The translations under genes were made by a program, and so were the position numbers. This document shows positions 6,066 through 11,594 of a stretch of 11,594 bases of DNA, piece by piece. Source of the DNA: Chitinophagaceae bacterium (lineage in GTDB: Bacteria > Bacteroidota > Bacteroidia > Chitinophagales > Chitinophagaceae); contig JAJAZO010000224.1 of the NCBI GenBank assembly GCA_026785745.1, positions 1-11,594 on the forward strand, given 5' to 3'. The number at the start of each line of letters is the position of its first letter. Position 1 is the first letter of the stretch. The notes beneath the pieces were generated by a model. The model did no database searches and was not told where the DNA came from. It worked only from the letters and a program-made list of their open reading frames with translations.

Positions 6066-6136
6066 CAAAAACTCCTTTAGCGGCTGTTTCCCGCCTTCGT
6101 AAACATTACCCGGAAAATCTTGTTATTTTTGTTCAT

Positions 6137-6160
6137 CCACCGAAGCTTTAGCGTAGGCGG
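6137..6160. repeat. Imperfect GC-rich palindrome upstream of nfu
   Basis: CCACC...GGCGG arms surround an inner GCT/AGC pairing (CGAAGCTTTAGCGTAGG core). It resembles the recurrent CGCCGAAGCTTTAGCG-type Bacteroidota repeat (memory). A half-similar CCCGCCTTCG lies at 6090-6099. The palindrome occupies the place where a -33 element for nfu would be expected. Confidence 0.5.
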
Positions 6161-6165
6161 GCAAC

Positions 6166-6173
6166 TAAATTTG
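6166..6173 (+). promoter_or_regulatory. Promoter -7 box of nfu
   Basis: TAAATTTG is a full match to TAnnTTTG, ending 6 bases before the ATG at 6180. Transcription would start at or very near the start codon, giving a leaderless or nearly leaderless mRNA. No -33 TTG is seen at the normal spacing. Confidence 0.5.
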
Positions 6174-6179
6174 TGAGCT

Positions 6180-6776
6180 ATGATTAAAACAGGCAACCCC
6201 ATTATCAGCATTTATACGGAAATGACTCCTAACCCGGAGACCATGAAGTTTGTGGCTAACAAGCTGTTATACCCTGGTAAGAGTATTGATTTTCCCGATG
6301 CGGAGAGTGCAAAGCCATCGCCTTTGGCAACAGAGTTGTTTGGTTTTCCTTTCATCAAAGCCGTATTTATTGCCAGCAATTTTGTAACCCTGACCAAGGT
6401 TACTGATATTGATTGGAATGATGCTATCCCTTCCGTTCGCCAGTTTTTAAAAGAATACCTGGAAGAAGGTAAGGCTGTTATTAATGAAGAAGAGTTAGCA
6501 GCAGTAAAACAAACAAGCAGCAATGAAGTAAGTGCCGATGATGATGATGTGGTAAAAAGAATTAAAGAGTTGTTAGATAATTATGTTCGTCCTGCAGTTG
6601 AAATGGACGGCGGTGCAATTCAATTTAAAAGCTATGAAGCAGGTACGGTGAACCTCGCCATGCAGGGAAGTTGCAGCGGTTGCCCTTCATCCATGATAAC
6701 TTTAAAAGCAGGTATTGAAGGTATGATGAAGCGGATGATACCGGAAGTGAAGGAAGTGGTGGCTGAAGCGGACTAA
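6180..6776 (+). CDS. nfu: Nfu-type iron-sulfur cluster carrier
   Basis: The protein has 198 residues and the two-domain layout of eukaryotic NFU1 and many Bacteroidota proteins. The N-terminal Nfu_N domain spans about 9-95 (SIYTEMTPNPETMKFV, then ELFGFPFIKAVFIASNFVTL and W79). An acidic linker follows (ADDDD at 119-123). The C-terminal NifU-like domain spans about 124-195, with DNYVRPAVEMDGGAIQF and the cluster-binding CSGC (Cys165, Cys168) in GSCSGCPSS. Two molecules are expected to hold one [4Fe-4S] cluster through these cysteines and pass it to target enzymes. It has its own upstream promoter-like box and downstream terminator, so it is probably a single-gene unit. It differs from E. coli NfuA, whose N-terminal domain is A-type-like. 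Confidence 0.93.
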   Translation: MIKTGNPIISIYTEMTPNPETMKFVANKLLYPGKSIDFPDAESAKPSPLATELFGFPFIKAVFIASNFVTLTKVTDIDWNDAIPSVRQFLKEYLEEGKAVINEEELAAVKQTSSNEVSADDDDVVKRIKELLDNYVRPAVEMDGGAIQFKSYEAGTVNLAMQGSCSGCPSSMITLKAGIEGMMKRMIPEVKEVVAEAD

Positions 6777-6814
6777 GAAGAACAACGATTAGCAATATTT
6801 AAATAGATTATTAG

Positions 6815-6842
6815 AAAAAGGTAGCAGTTGCTGCCTTTTTTA
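6815..6842 (+). terminator. Rho-independent terminator of nfu
   Basis: AAAAAGGTAGCA (6815-6826) pairs with TGCTGCCTTTTT (6829-6840) over a GT loop, with one T-G wobble. The T-run continues to 6842. It lies 38 bases after the nfu stop. The A-tract on the other side means it could also act on the minus strand. Confidence 0.82.
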
Positions 6843-6873
6843 TTTTTCAGCTGTTCTGTTTTGAGAAAAACAT

Positions 6874-7161
6874 TTATTGAACATGAAATATTCGTTTGTA
6901 AATTTCCTTTTGTACATTGTTATTTTTCTTCGTAAGGTCTTTATCAAATAAACGGTTCAGGTTATTCCCTGCCAGCTCTTCCAGCTTCGATTCGATTTCA
7001 ATTGAATAATCACCGGAGCTCTATGAATTAGTCGGCGTAAAATTTAACATTGTTTCTTGAGCTTCTGATTCAATAACACTGTTTACAATAGTACCGGTAT
7101 TATCAACGACACGAATTGCATTTTTTAGCAACAAATAATCAAGCGGTTCGTGTAATTCTAT
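6874..7161 (-). pseudogene. C-terminal relic of an exported Ig-like (Big_5/SbsA-type) protein with a nonsense codon
   Basis: The minus strand reads through 96 codons with one internal TAG at 7021-7023. Before it: IELHEPLDYLLLKNAIRVVD, then NTGTIVNSVIESEAQETMLNFTPTNS. After it: SSGDYSIEIESKLEELAGNN, then LNRLFDKDLTKK and a stop at 6874-6876. The pattern (EPLD..LL...I.V....G..V......E....F.P...W..G.Y.L.....LEDLAGN...F..D) is that of Ig-like C-terminal domains in exported proteins as I remember them. The internal stop lies where a Trp is expected, so one TGG-to-TAG change explains it. The N-terminal part is absent; the frame runs into the 3' end of the dehydrogenase gene. It is probably a dead fragment of a larger gene. 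Confidence 0.6.
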
Positions 7162-7163
7162 TT

Positions 7164-8294
7164 TTAATGGTTGTTTGCTTCCTGCTGACTCATTTTCCAA
7201 TTCACTTTCCTTTGTTCAAGGTAATCCATCACAAAATCAAAGCATTTCTTGTCTTTTGCTACCAGTTCGGGTGGAAAAACACCTTTCTCATTAAACAATC
7301 CTTTTGTGATGAGGTTTACAGCGGCAGTACAGGTATAGCCAGTTGTTCTGGCCATTGAAGATGTTTTTGTCTCCTTGTCGTAGCGGTCGAGTAAATTATA
7401 TTCAACCGTTTTGCCCTCGCCTTTTACTATTACTTTCATTACAGTGAACTCTTCTTCTTCAGGCTCAAGCTTCCATTCATTTACCAGTAGCTTCGATGTA
7501 AAATCTAACGGAGAAATATCAACTTCTTTAATTCGCAATGCCGTTGTATCAAAAAAACCAGCTTCCTGCAACGCAATGATCAGGTCAACATGGCCGGGAT
7601 AACGTAATGTCTTTTCCTTCATATCCGGAATATGTCCCATTGTATAAATTAATGAACGAAGTCCGTCAGTGTTAAATGCTTCGAGTTCTCCAACTTCATC
7701 AAAACGCATCAACTCTCTTTCGCTTAATGCTGGCTTGGTAACGATGGTTCCGTTCTCCATCAATCTTGAAGGACGGATATATTCCTGTATCACATCCACC
7801 GGGGAAAAAGGTGCTTTGTAATAAAAAGGCGGTTTGGGATTTTGAGGCAGGCCGCCCACATAACATTCGAATGAATCAATCTTCATTTCTTCATTGTAGC
7901 GGCCAATAATAAAATTGCTGACACCGGGAGCTACGCCGCAATCAGTAATTGCAGTCACTCCTTTTTCTTTCGCCAATTTATCCAATTGCAAAACATCTTC
8001 AGGAAAGAAAGAAATGTCCACTACATTTTTACCGGCGTTAATAACTGCTTCAAGAGTTTTATAGCCAATAAAGCCGGGCACAGCCGTTACAATAATGTCA
8101 AAAGGTGAAAACCAGTTTTCGTATTCGGCAAATTGAGAAAGATCGGCAGCAACTGTTTGAATTGATTTGTTCCTGCTTTTTAGTTCGTCAAGATTAACAG
8201 CGTTAAGGTCAAAAGAAGTGACTGAATAATCTTTAGCAAGGTCTAAAGCAATGGCACGGCCTACCATTCCGGCACCTAATACAGCAATCGTCAT
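7164..8294 (-). CDS. Saccharopine dehydrogenase family protein, lysine-6-dehydrogenase-like
   Basis: The protein has 376 residues. An N-terminal Rossmann domain carries VLGAGMVGRAIALDL (Gly-rich loop at 7-12) and Asp29 at the end of strand two. DCGVAPGVSNFIIGRY (118-133) and YVGGLPQNPKPPFYYKAPFS (145-164) follow, then FDEVGELEAFNTDGLRSLI, KTLRYPGH and, near the C-terminus, MARTTGYTCTAAV. The order and spelling closely follow Geobacillus lysine 6-dehydrogenase (DLGVAPGM, YVGGIPxxPEPP, MARATAYT), which oxidises the epsilon-amino group of lysine with NAD. A related carboxynorspermidine or saccharopine reductase function cannot be excluded. The last ~10 residues (MSQQEANNH) run past the conserved domain into relic DNA and may be a read-on extension. 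A TAAATTTG promoter box lies upstream. Confidence 0.83.
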   Translation of the reverse strand: MTIAVLGAGMVGRAIALDLAKDYSVTSFDLNAVNLDELKSRNKSIQTVAADLSQFAEYENWFSPFDIIVTAVPGFIGYKTLEAVINAGKNVVDISFFPEDVLQLDKLAKEKGVTAITDCGVAPGVSNFIIGRYNEEMKIDSFECYVGGLPQNPKPPFYYKAPFSPVDVIQEYIRPSRLMENGTIVTKPALSERELMRFDEVGELEAFNTDGLRSLIYTMGHIPDMKEKTLRYPGHVDLIIALQEAGFFDTTALRIKEVDISPLDFTSKLLVNEWKLEPEEEEFTVMKVIVKGEGKTVEYNLLDRYDKETKTSSMARTTGYTCTAAVNLITKGLFNEKGVFPPELVAKDKKCFDFVMDYLEQRKVNWKMSQQEANNH

Positions 8295-8311
8295 GTGAGA
8301 TAATTAAGAAG

Positions 8312-8319
8312 CAAATTTA
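8312..8319 (-). promoter_or_regulatory. Promoter -7 box of the dehydrogenase gene
   Basis: On the minus strand, TAAATTTG fully matches TAnnTTTG and lies 17 bases above the ATG at 8292-8294. No convincing -33 TTG is seen; the upstream sequence is the repeat island. Confidence 0.5.
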
Positions 8320-8327
8320 CGGGAGCG

Positions 8328-8528
8328 GCCACGAATTACACTAATGAATACAAATAATACAAGCCACAGAGTAGATGGATTAACACAGATTAATACATGT
8401 ACGCCACGAAATCACACCAATTTACAACAAAGTAAAACTGTATTCATTCGTGTAGTTTTGTGTAATTTCGTGGCTCAAAAAATGTGTTAGCAGTTTTTCA
8501 TCTGTGTTAATCCATGTAATCTGTGGCT
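8328..8528. repeat. 201-bp island of nested inverted repeats
   Basis: The outer pair is 8362-8390 and 8500-8528 (core ATGGATTAACACAGAT), 27 of 29 positions complementary by eye. A second family is GCCACGAATTACACTAATG at 8329-8347, GCCACGAAATCACACC at 8403-8418 and inverted TGTAATTTCGTGGC at 8461-8474. The inverted copy TATTCATTCGTGTAG (8441-8455) pairs with the left copy TGAATAC (8345-8351). The island fills nearly the whole gap between the DUF6986 and dehydrogenase genes and overlaps the DUF6986 stop codon. It has no coding content. RNA from it would fold into long hairpins, so termination is possible. Confidence 0.8.
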
Positions 8529-9957
8529 AACTCTTTCTTCTTCCCTGCAATATTTTGTAAAATGACCGGCTGCGGATTTCATCTATCGTTAACCCGGTTG
8601 CCATAGCTTCTTCTTCACTGATGGCTCCACAGTTCATCGCTTTCAAAAAGAAGTTGAGTAATCCCTGTCCCGTTGCTGCGTCATCAAAAATATCTCCGGT
8701 TAGTGTGGAGATAGCAGCTCTGTCAACAAATGTTTTCAACCGGTGAGTGGCGTCAGTAATGCTGCTTAAAAAGAAATTATACGTAGCTGCATAACGCATG
8801 GGCAGTTGTGCAGGGTTTAAATCCCAGCCCTGGTAAAACCCATTGATGAGTGAATGCATGGAATGATTGTATCCAATTCGCCAGGCATTCTGTACCGATT
8901 GCCGGTTTTCTTTTAATTGTTTTGAAGTTTGTTTTTCCCCGCGTTGAAGGCAAACGGGCATTACATAGTTGGCGCGGTCTGATAAAAATATTCCGGTGCC
9001 ACCTAATGCTACTTTGGTCATGTGATGGGCAAAGTCGCAAACAGGGTGAGCCATTGTCTGATATTTGGCGGTGATACCGCAGGAAGCTGTATAATCATAC
9101 GTACCAAAATGAGCCGCAATCAATCTTCTTTCGCCGGCTCTTATAATTTTCATTAATGGATTTCTTCCTTCATCATCCATAATAATTTGGGTGGCTTCCA
9201 CCATTGTTTCCATCTTTAAGGTGCCGGGAGTCAAATTATTTTTCTTCTCAATGATCTCGAATAAACGAACCATTGTGGTAACCTGTTCTGGTATGGTTAC
9301 TTTTGGAAGCATCACAATGAAATTGCCTGGAAGCTTCCCTCCTGTTTTTTCCAATAACGTAGTTAAGAAAATATCCATAGTTCTGACACCACGGCTTTTT
9401 AAATCTTCGGTGAAAGGCTTTATTCTTATTCCAATGAAAGGAGAAATTGTTTTTTCATTCATTCCTATTGCCAGTTCGTTAGCCGCATTGACGGCTGTTG
9501 CATCCTCCTCCTCGTCGGGGCGATTACCAAAGCCGTCTTCAAAGTCAATGCGAAAGTCTTCTACTGCTTCTGTTTGCAATTTTTGTACGATCTTATTATA
9601 TACAGTATAAGAAAGCCAGGCCGGGTGTTGCCTTCTTTCTGTTTCTTCCATTTTATTTAATTTTTTAATCAGTTTGTCTGCCTTCTTTTCATCATCGGGT
9701 AGTTTGTCACAACCTTCAAATTTTAATACGTTGGCTAATGTGATGAAATCAGGCGAATAGGTTTGTAAACTTTTCAATGCTATCTCACCCATCTTAATAC
9801 AGGTATCTGATTTGAAAAGATTAGCTCCGCCATAGACCGTATGCACGGCCTGCCTGTCTGGTTTATCTCCCGGATAGGTTTGTTGAAATTTAAGATTAGC
9901 TGTTTGTAAAGAATTAAGCAGTATTTCTGTTTCGATGTCTGCAATGCTGAAATTCAT
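8527..9957 (-). CDS. DUF6986 protein, CitE/HpcH-like aldolase-lyase superfamily
   Basis: The protein has 476 residues. The TIM-barrel core shows family landmarks in order: YGGANLF (42-48), FRIDFEDGFGNRPDEEED (135-152), GIRIKPF (176-182), VMLPKVT (215-221), LKMETMVEATQII (248-259), HFGTYDYTASCGI (283-295), HPVCDFA and FYQGWDLNPAQLPMRYAA (374-391). In the CitE/HpcH superfamily a Glu and an Asp like Glu250 and Asp288 hold Mg2+. These proteins are often labelled phosphoenolpyruvate kinase or aldolase, and occur with ureide-degradation genes in actinobacteria (memory). Its place after uraD and uraH suggests use of glyoxylate from ureidoglycolate, for example as an alternative to malate synthase. 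The reaction is not known and this is inference. The start ATG is 9955-9957; the TAG stop falls inside a repeat arm. Confidence 0.8.
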   Translation of the reverse strand: MNFSIADIETEILLNSLQTANLKFQQTYPGDKPDRQAVHTVYGGANLFKSDTCIKMGEIALKSLQTYSPDFITLANVLKFEGCDKLPDDEKKADKLIKKLNKMEETERRQHPAWLSYTVYNKIVQKLQTEAVEDFRIDFEDGFGNRPDEEEDATAVNAANELAIGMNEKTISPFIGIRIKPFTEDLKSRGVRTMDIFLTTLLEKTGGKLPGNFIVMLPKVTIPEQVTTMVRLFEIIEKKNNLTPGTLKMETMVEATQIIMDDEGRNPLMKIIRAGERRLIAAHFGTYDYTASCGITAKYQTMAHPVCDFAHHMTKVALGGTGIFLSDRANYVMPVCLQRGEKQTSKQLKENRQSVQNAWRIGYNHSMHSLINGFYQGWDLNPAQLPMRYAATYNFFLSSITDATHRLKTFVDRAAISTLTGDIFDDAATGQGLLNFFLKAMNCGAISEEEAMATGLTIDEIRSRSFYKILQGRRKS

Positions 9958-9972
9958 AGAAATAAGTTTTTT

Positions 9973-9989
9973 AGGAACACAAAGAACAC
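9973..9989. repeat. Left inverted arm flanking the GxxExxY gene
   Basis: AGGAACACAAAGAACAC is complementary at 16 of 17 positions to GTGTCCTTTGTGTTCCT at 10432-10448. It touches the stop codon of the GxxExxY gene. Confidence 0.7.
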
Positions 9990-10321
9990 TAAGAAGTGCT
10001 TTGATTTATTTTTGAATCAAACCCATTTAATACTATTTTAATACCATTTTTTAACAGTACGGTTTTAAAGTTTAGTATAAGGCCATGTCTTAAATTTAAA
10101 AATCGCAGATAAGTTAAAATCTGAGCTATATGAATATCCGCAATTGCTTCAATATTCTTTGTCTCAACAATAACCTTCTTTTCTACAAGAATATCTACTT
10201 TATAGCCACACTCCATCCTTATTTCTTCAAAAATTACCGGAAAAGGCTTTTCTGTTTCTACATTTAACCCTCTTTGTCTAAGACGATGGGCCAGGCAAGT
10301 TTGGTAAACACTTTCTAACAT
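9989..10321 (-). CDS. GxxExxY family protein, PD-(D/E)XK nuclease-like, start codon uncertain
   Basis: From the ATG at 10319-10321 the protein has 110 residues and begins inside the family's conserved block: MLESVYQTCLAHRLRQRGL. The nuclease-like core follows, with YKVDILVEKKVIVETKNIEA (Asp43, Glu54 and Lys56 are the D...ExK triad) and ILTYLRFLNLRHGLILNFKT. The family name motif normally sits just before, as G-P-G-L-L-E-S-x-Y. Here 24 more codons upstream (10322-10393) read in frame as INEEEIIKIILDEAFYIHK plus TIGPG, the expected N-terminal helix, but they begin with ATA and not a standard start, with TAA two codons above. So the start may be ATA, or the gene has lost its ATG and is decaying. 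Inverted repeats flank it. The function of the family is not established. Confidence 0.75.
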   Translation of the reverse strand: MLESVYQTCLAHRLRQRGLNVETEKPFPVIFEEIRMECGYKVDILVEKKVIVETKNIEAIADIHIAQILTYLRFLNLRHGLILNFKTVLLKNGIKIVLNGFDSKINQSTS

Positions 10322-10411
10322 TCCGGGCCCGATAGTTTTGTGAATATAAAAAGCTTCGTCCAGAATTATTTTAATTATCTCTTCTTCATTTATCCGTTAT
10401 TTAATTTTCAT

Positions 10412-10449
10412 TGTGTCCTTTGTGTTGCGTTGTGTCCTTTGTGTTCCTT
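10412..10449. repeat. Tandem 19-bp repeat, right arm flanking the GxxExxY gene
   Basis: TGTGTCCTTTGTGTTGCGT (10412-10430) and TGTGTCCTTTGTGTTCCTT (10431-10449) are adjacent 19-base copies differing at the last few bases. The second copy forms the inverted partner of 9973-9989. It ends at the uraH stop codon. Confidence 0.75.
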
Positions 10450-10803
10450 TTAAGATCCCCTGTAAGTAGAATATCCAAACGGATTCAACAACAGTGGAAC
10501 ATGATAATGCTCATTGCCTGTTATCGTAAAAGTTATTTCAACAAAAGGATAAAAAGTTACCAGGGCTTGTTTCTCGAAGTATTCCTTTGTTTCAAATTTT
10601 AACCGGTAAACGCCTGGCTCCAATATCGTTTCTTCTGCCAGAAAGCCGGCAATACGTCCATCGGTATCGGTAGTTCCGATAGCAATCTGCCTCCAGCCAA
10701 CCGTTACGGGGTCTTCTGGTTGTTGCAGAAATAAAAAAATTGTAATTCCTTCGGCAGGCTTGCCTTTCGAAGTATCAAGAACATGTGTAGTAAGCTGACT
10801 CAT
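10450..10803 (-). CDS. uraH: 5-hydroxyisourate hydrolase (transthyretin-like)
   Basis: UraH hydrolyses 5-hydroxyisourate, the product of urate oxidase, to OHCU. The 117-residue protein is the usual single-domain length, without a signal peptide, so it is cytoplasmic. Signature blocks are LTTHVLDTSKGKPA (His7 of the active site), TTDTDGRIAGF (Arg50), HYHVPLLLNPFGYSTYRGS (His101) and the C-terminal YRGS tetrapeptide that distinguishes HIU hydrolases from true transthyretins. The ATG overlaps the uraD stop in an ATGA arrangement, so the two are translationally coupled and co-transcribed. The repeat-flanked GxxExxY gene follows immediately. Confidence 0.96.
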   Translation of the reverse strand: MSQLTTHVLDTSKGKPAEGITIFLFLQQPEDPVTVGWRQIAIGTTDTDGRIAGFLAEETILEPGVYRLKFETKEYFEKQALVTFYPFVEITFTITGNEHYHVPLLLNPFGYSTYRGS

Positions 10804-11303
10804 TCCAATAATTTTTCAAGCCGGAGTTTAGTAATCATATTTTGTTCGTCTGCAGCAATCTGCATTTCTTCGTTGGGGCTATTGCTTAGTCTTGATTTTA
10901 ACAAGCCCAGCATTTCTTCTGCTGATTTTCCGGTAGCACAAACGATGAAGATATAGCCGAACTTCTCATGATACAAGCGGTTGCCTTCGGACAATGCCTG
11001 GATTGTTTCTTTAGCAGCAATGTTTACGCCACTTTGTTCTCCGGATGCCCATGCGGCTGTGGAAGCAAATTTTTTAGTAAGTGATTCTACATCTCCAATT
11101 TTCGGATGATGAGTAAATGCTTCTTTCCAGTCCTCCTTGTTACATGCATACCACATTTCTTCTGCATCTTCCAGTAATTCAACCAGGTCATCTGCCGGAA
11201 AATATGCCATCATCATTTTTACCCATGTGGAGGAACCACAACATTTCAGCAACTCTTCTTTGAGTTGTGGCTGACTTAATGTATTTAGTTCGTGTAATGT
11301 CAT
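10800..11303 (-). CDS. uraD: OHCU decarboxylase
   Basis: UraD decarboxylates 2-oxo-4-hydroxy-4-carboxy-5-ureidoimidazoline to S-allantoin, the step after UraH. The 167-residue protein shows FTHHPKIGD (catalytic His66), STAAWASGEQSGV (Glu89 region), NRLYHEKFGYIFIVCATGKSA and ITKLRLEKL with Arg161, all as in the family. I start at ATG 11301-11303. A GTG ten codons upstream would add VPPYAGWEG, but those codons come from an intergenic palindrome (TCCCGC/GCGGGA), so the longer start is unlikely. It overlaps uraH by four bases and follows allantoicase on the same strand, together covering late urate breakdown. Urate oxidase and allantoinase are not visible here. Confidence 0.96.
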   Translation of the reverse strand: MTLHELNTLSQPQLKEELLKCCGSSTWVKMMMAYFPADDLVELLEDAEEMWYACNKEDWKEAFTHHPKIGDVESLTKKFASTAAWASGEQSGVNIAAKETIQALSEGNRLYHEKFGYIFIVCATGKSAEEMLGLLKSRLSNSPNEEMQIAADEQNMITKLRLEKLLE

Positions 11304-11312
11304 ACCTTCCCA

Positions 11313-11329
11313 TCCCGCATAAGGCGGGA
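11313..11329. repeat. Intergenic palindrome TCCCGC/GCGGGA before uraD
   Basis: TCCCGC (11313-11318), loop ATAAG, GCGGGA (11324-11329), followed by CCACCTGA. It matches a frequent Bacteroidota hairpin repeat (memory). It lies 10 bases above the uraD ATG and could fold at the ribosome entry region. Confidence 0.6.
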
Positions 11330-11439
11330 CCACCTGATCACAGCCATAGCTTTTTTAGTATTCGCCATTAGGTTTAAAATATTTTTCTTCAATTAGAAAT
11401 AATTAACCCAAGCCTCTTCTCCACAGCAGAGGTCGTTGG

Positions 11440-11594
11440 TTATTTTATCTTTCCCCACAGTCTCATCCTGCTTACTCCGCCATCCGGAAATATACTTAGC
11501 CTCACATGAGAAAACGGACCCTTATTAATATTTGCTTCTTCAAAAAAATGCTCCTTGTCTGCACTTAGTTTTGATTGTGGTAATAAGGTTACCC
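11440..11594 (-). CDS. alc: Allantoicase, C-terminal 50 residues
   Basis: A frame enters from the right edge and ends at the TAA at 11440-11442. The visible part reads [19 protein letters not shown], then [20 protein letters not shown] and [11 protein letters not shown]. The block [20 protein letters not shown] is the hallmark of the second allantoicase repeat. Allantoicase hydrolyses allantoate to ureidoglycolate and urea. The gene lies 136 bases above uraD in the same direction and is probably the upstream member of the same ureide operon. The start and the first domain are outside the window. Confidence 0.92.
   Translation of the reverse strand, partial: [50 protein letters not shown]

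Noticed and set aside
7116..7358. Plus-strand frame of 80 codons
   Set aside because: It lies antisense to the dehydrogenase C-terminus and the Ig-like relic; hydrophobic composition reflects the opposite strand.
10412..10449. Two 19-bp tandem copies as a possible CRISPR or iteron array
   Set aside because: Only two adjacent copies with no spacers and no cas or rep gene; they match the inverted arm on the other side of the GxxExxY gene.
11304..11333. GTG start extending UraD by ten residues
   Set aside because: The added codons are encoded mostly by an intergenic palindromic repeat and do not match the family N-terminus.

Overview
The window looks like a chromosomal segment of a Bacteroidota species, most likely of the Chitinophagaceae type (inference). 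The reasons are moderately AT-rich DNA, starts without Shine-Dalgarno sequences, two TAAATTTG boxes that fit the Bacteroidota -7 consensus TAnnTTTG, the protein families present, and many short intergenic and intragenic palindromes. There are no rRNA or tRNA genes, no CRISPR array and no transposase.

Left part (1-1887, minus strand): an ECF sigma factor is followed by a small single-pass membrane protein (probable anti-sigma factor), a membrane-anchored CnrX/Spy-like periplasmic sensor with a Pro-rich tail, and a secreted Pro-rich protein cut by the window edge. This order resembles a CnrH-CnrY-CnrX envelope or metal-stress module. The 1888-2407 gap holds a C-terminal relic of what looks like a Na+/H+ antiporter and an AT-rich inverted repeat.

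Middle part (2408-6776): a small exported single-TM protein with a terminator; a TetA-like MFS exporter converging on and overlapping an ArsC/Spx-like thioredoxin-fold protein; then, divergent from the latter, cmoA (carboxy-SAM synthase for tRNA wobble uridine modification) coupled to an ICMT/PEMT-like membrane methyltransferase; then an Nfu-type Fe-S carrier with its own promoter and terminator.

Right part (6850-11594, minus strand): the C-terminal end of allantoicase (entering from the right edge), uraD and uraH form a urate/ureide degradation cluster. Next come a GxxExxY nuclease-like gene flanked by inverted repeats, a DUF6986 CitE-like aldolase that could act on the glyoxylate end of the pathway, a long inverted-repeat island, a lysine-6-dehydrogenase-like saccharopine dehydrogenase family protein, and a nonsense-mutated C-terminal relic of an exported Ig-like protein. 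Urate oxidase and allantoinase are not in the window.

The most unusual feature is the density of short palindromic repeats of several families. Three lie in frame inside protein genes (anti-sigma, ArsC-like, ICMT-like), and others sit at gene ends or starts. Larger inverted repeats built on CACAGATTACATGGATTAA, CCACGAATTACAC and CACAAAGGACAC lie at the ends of the ICMT-like and DUF6986 genes and on both sides of GxxExxY.
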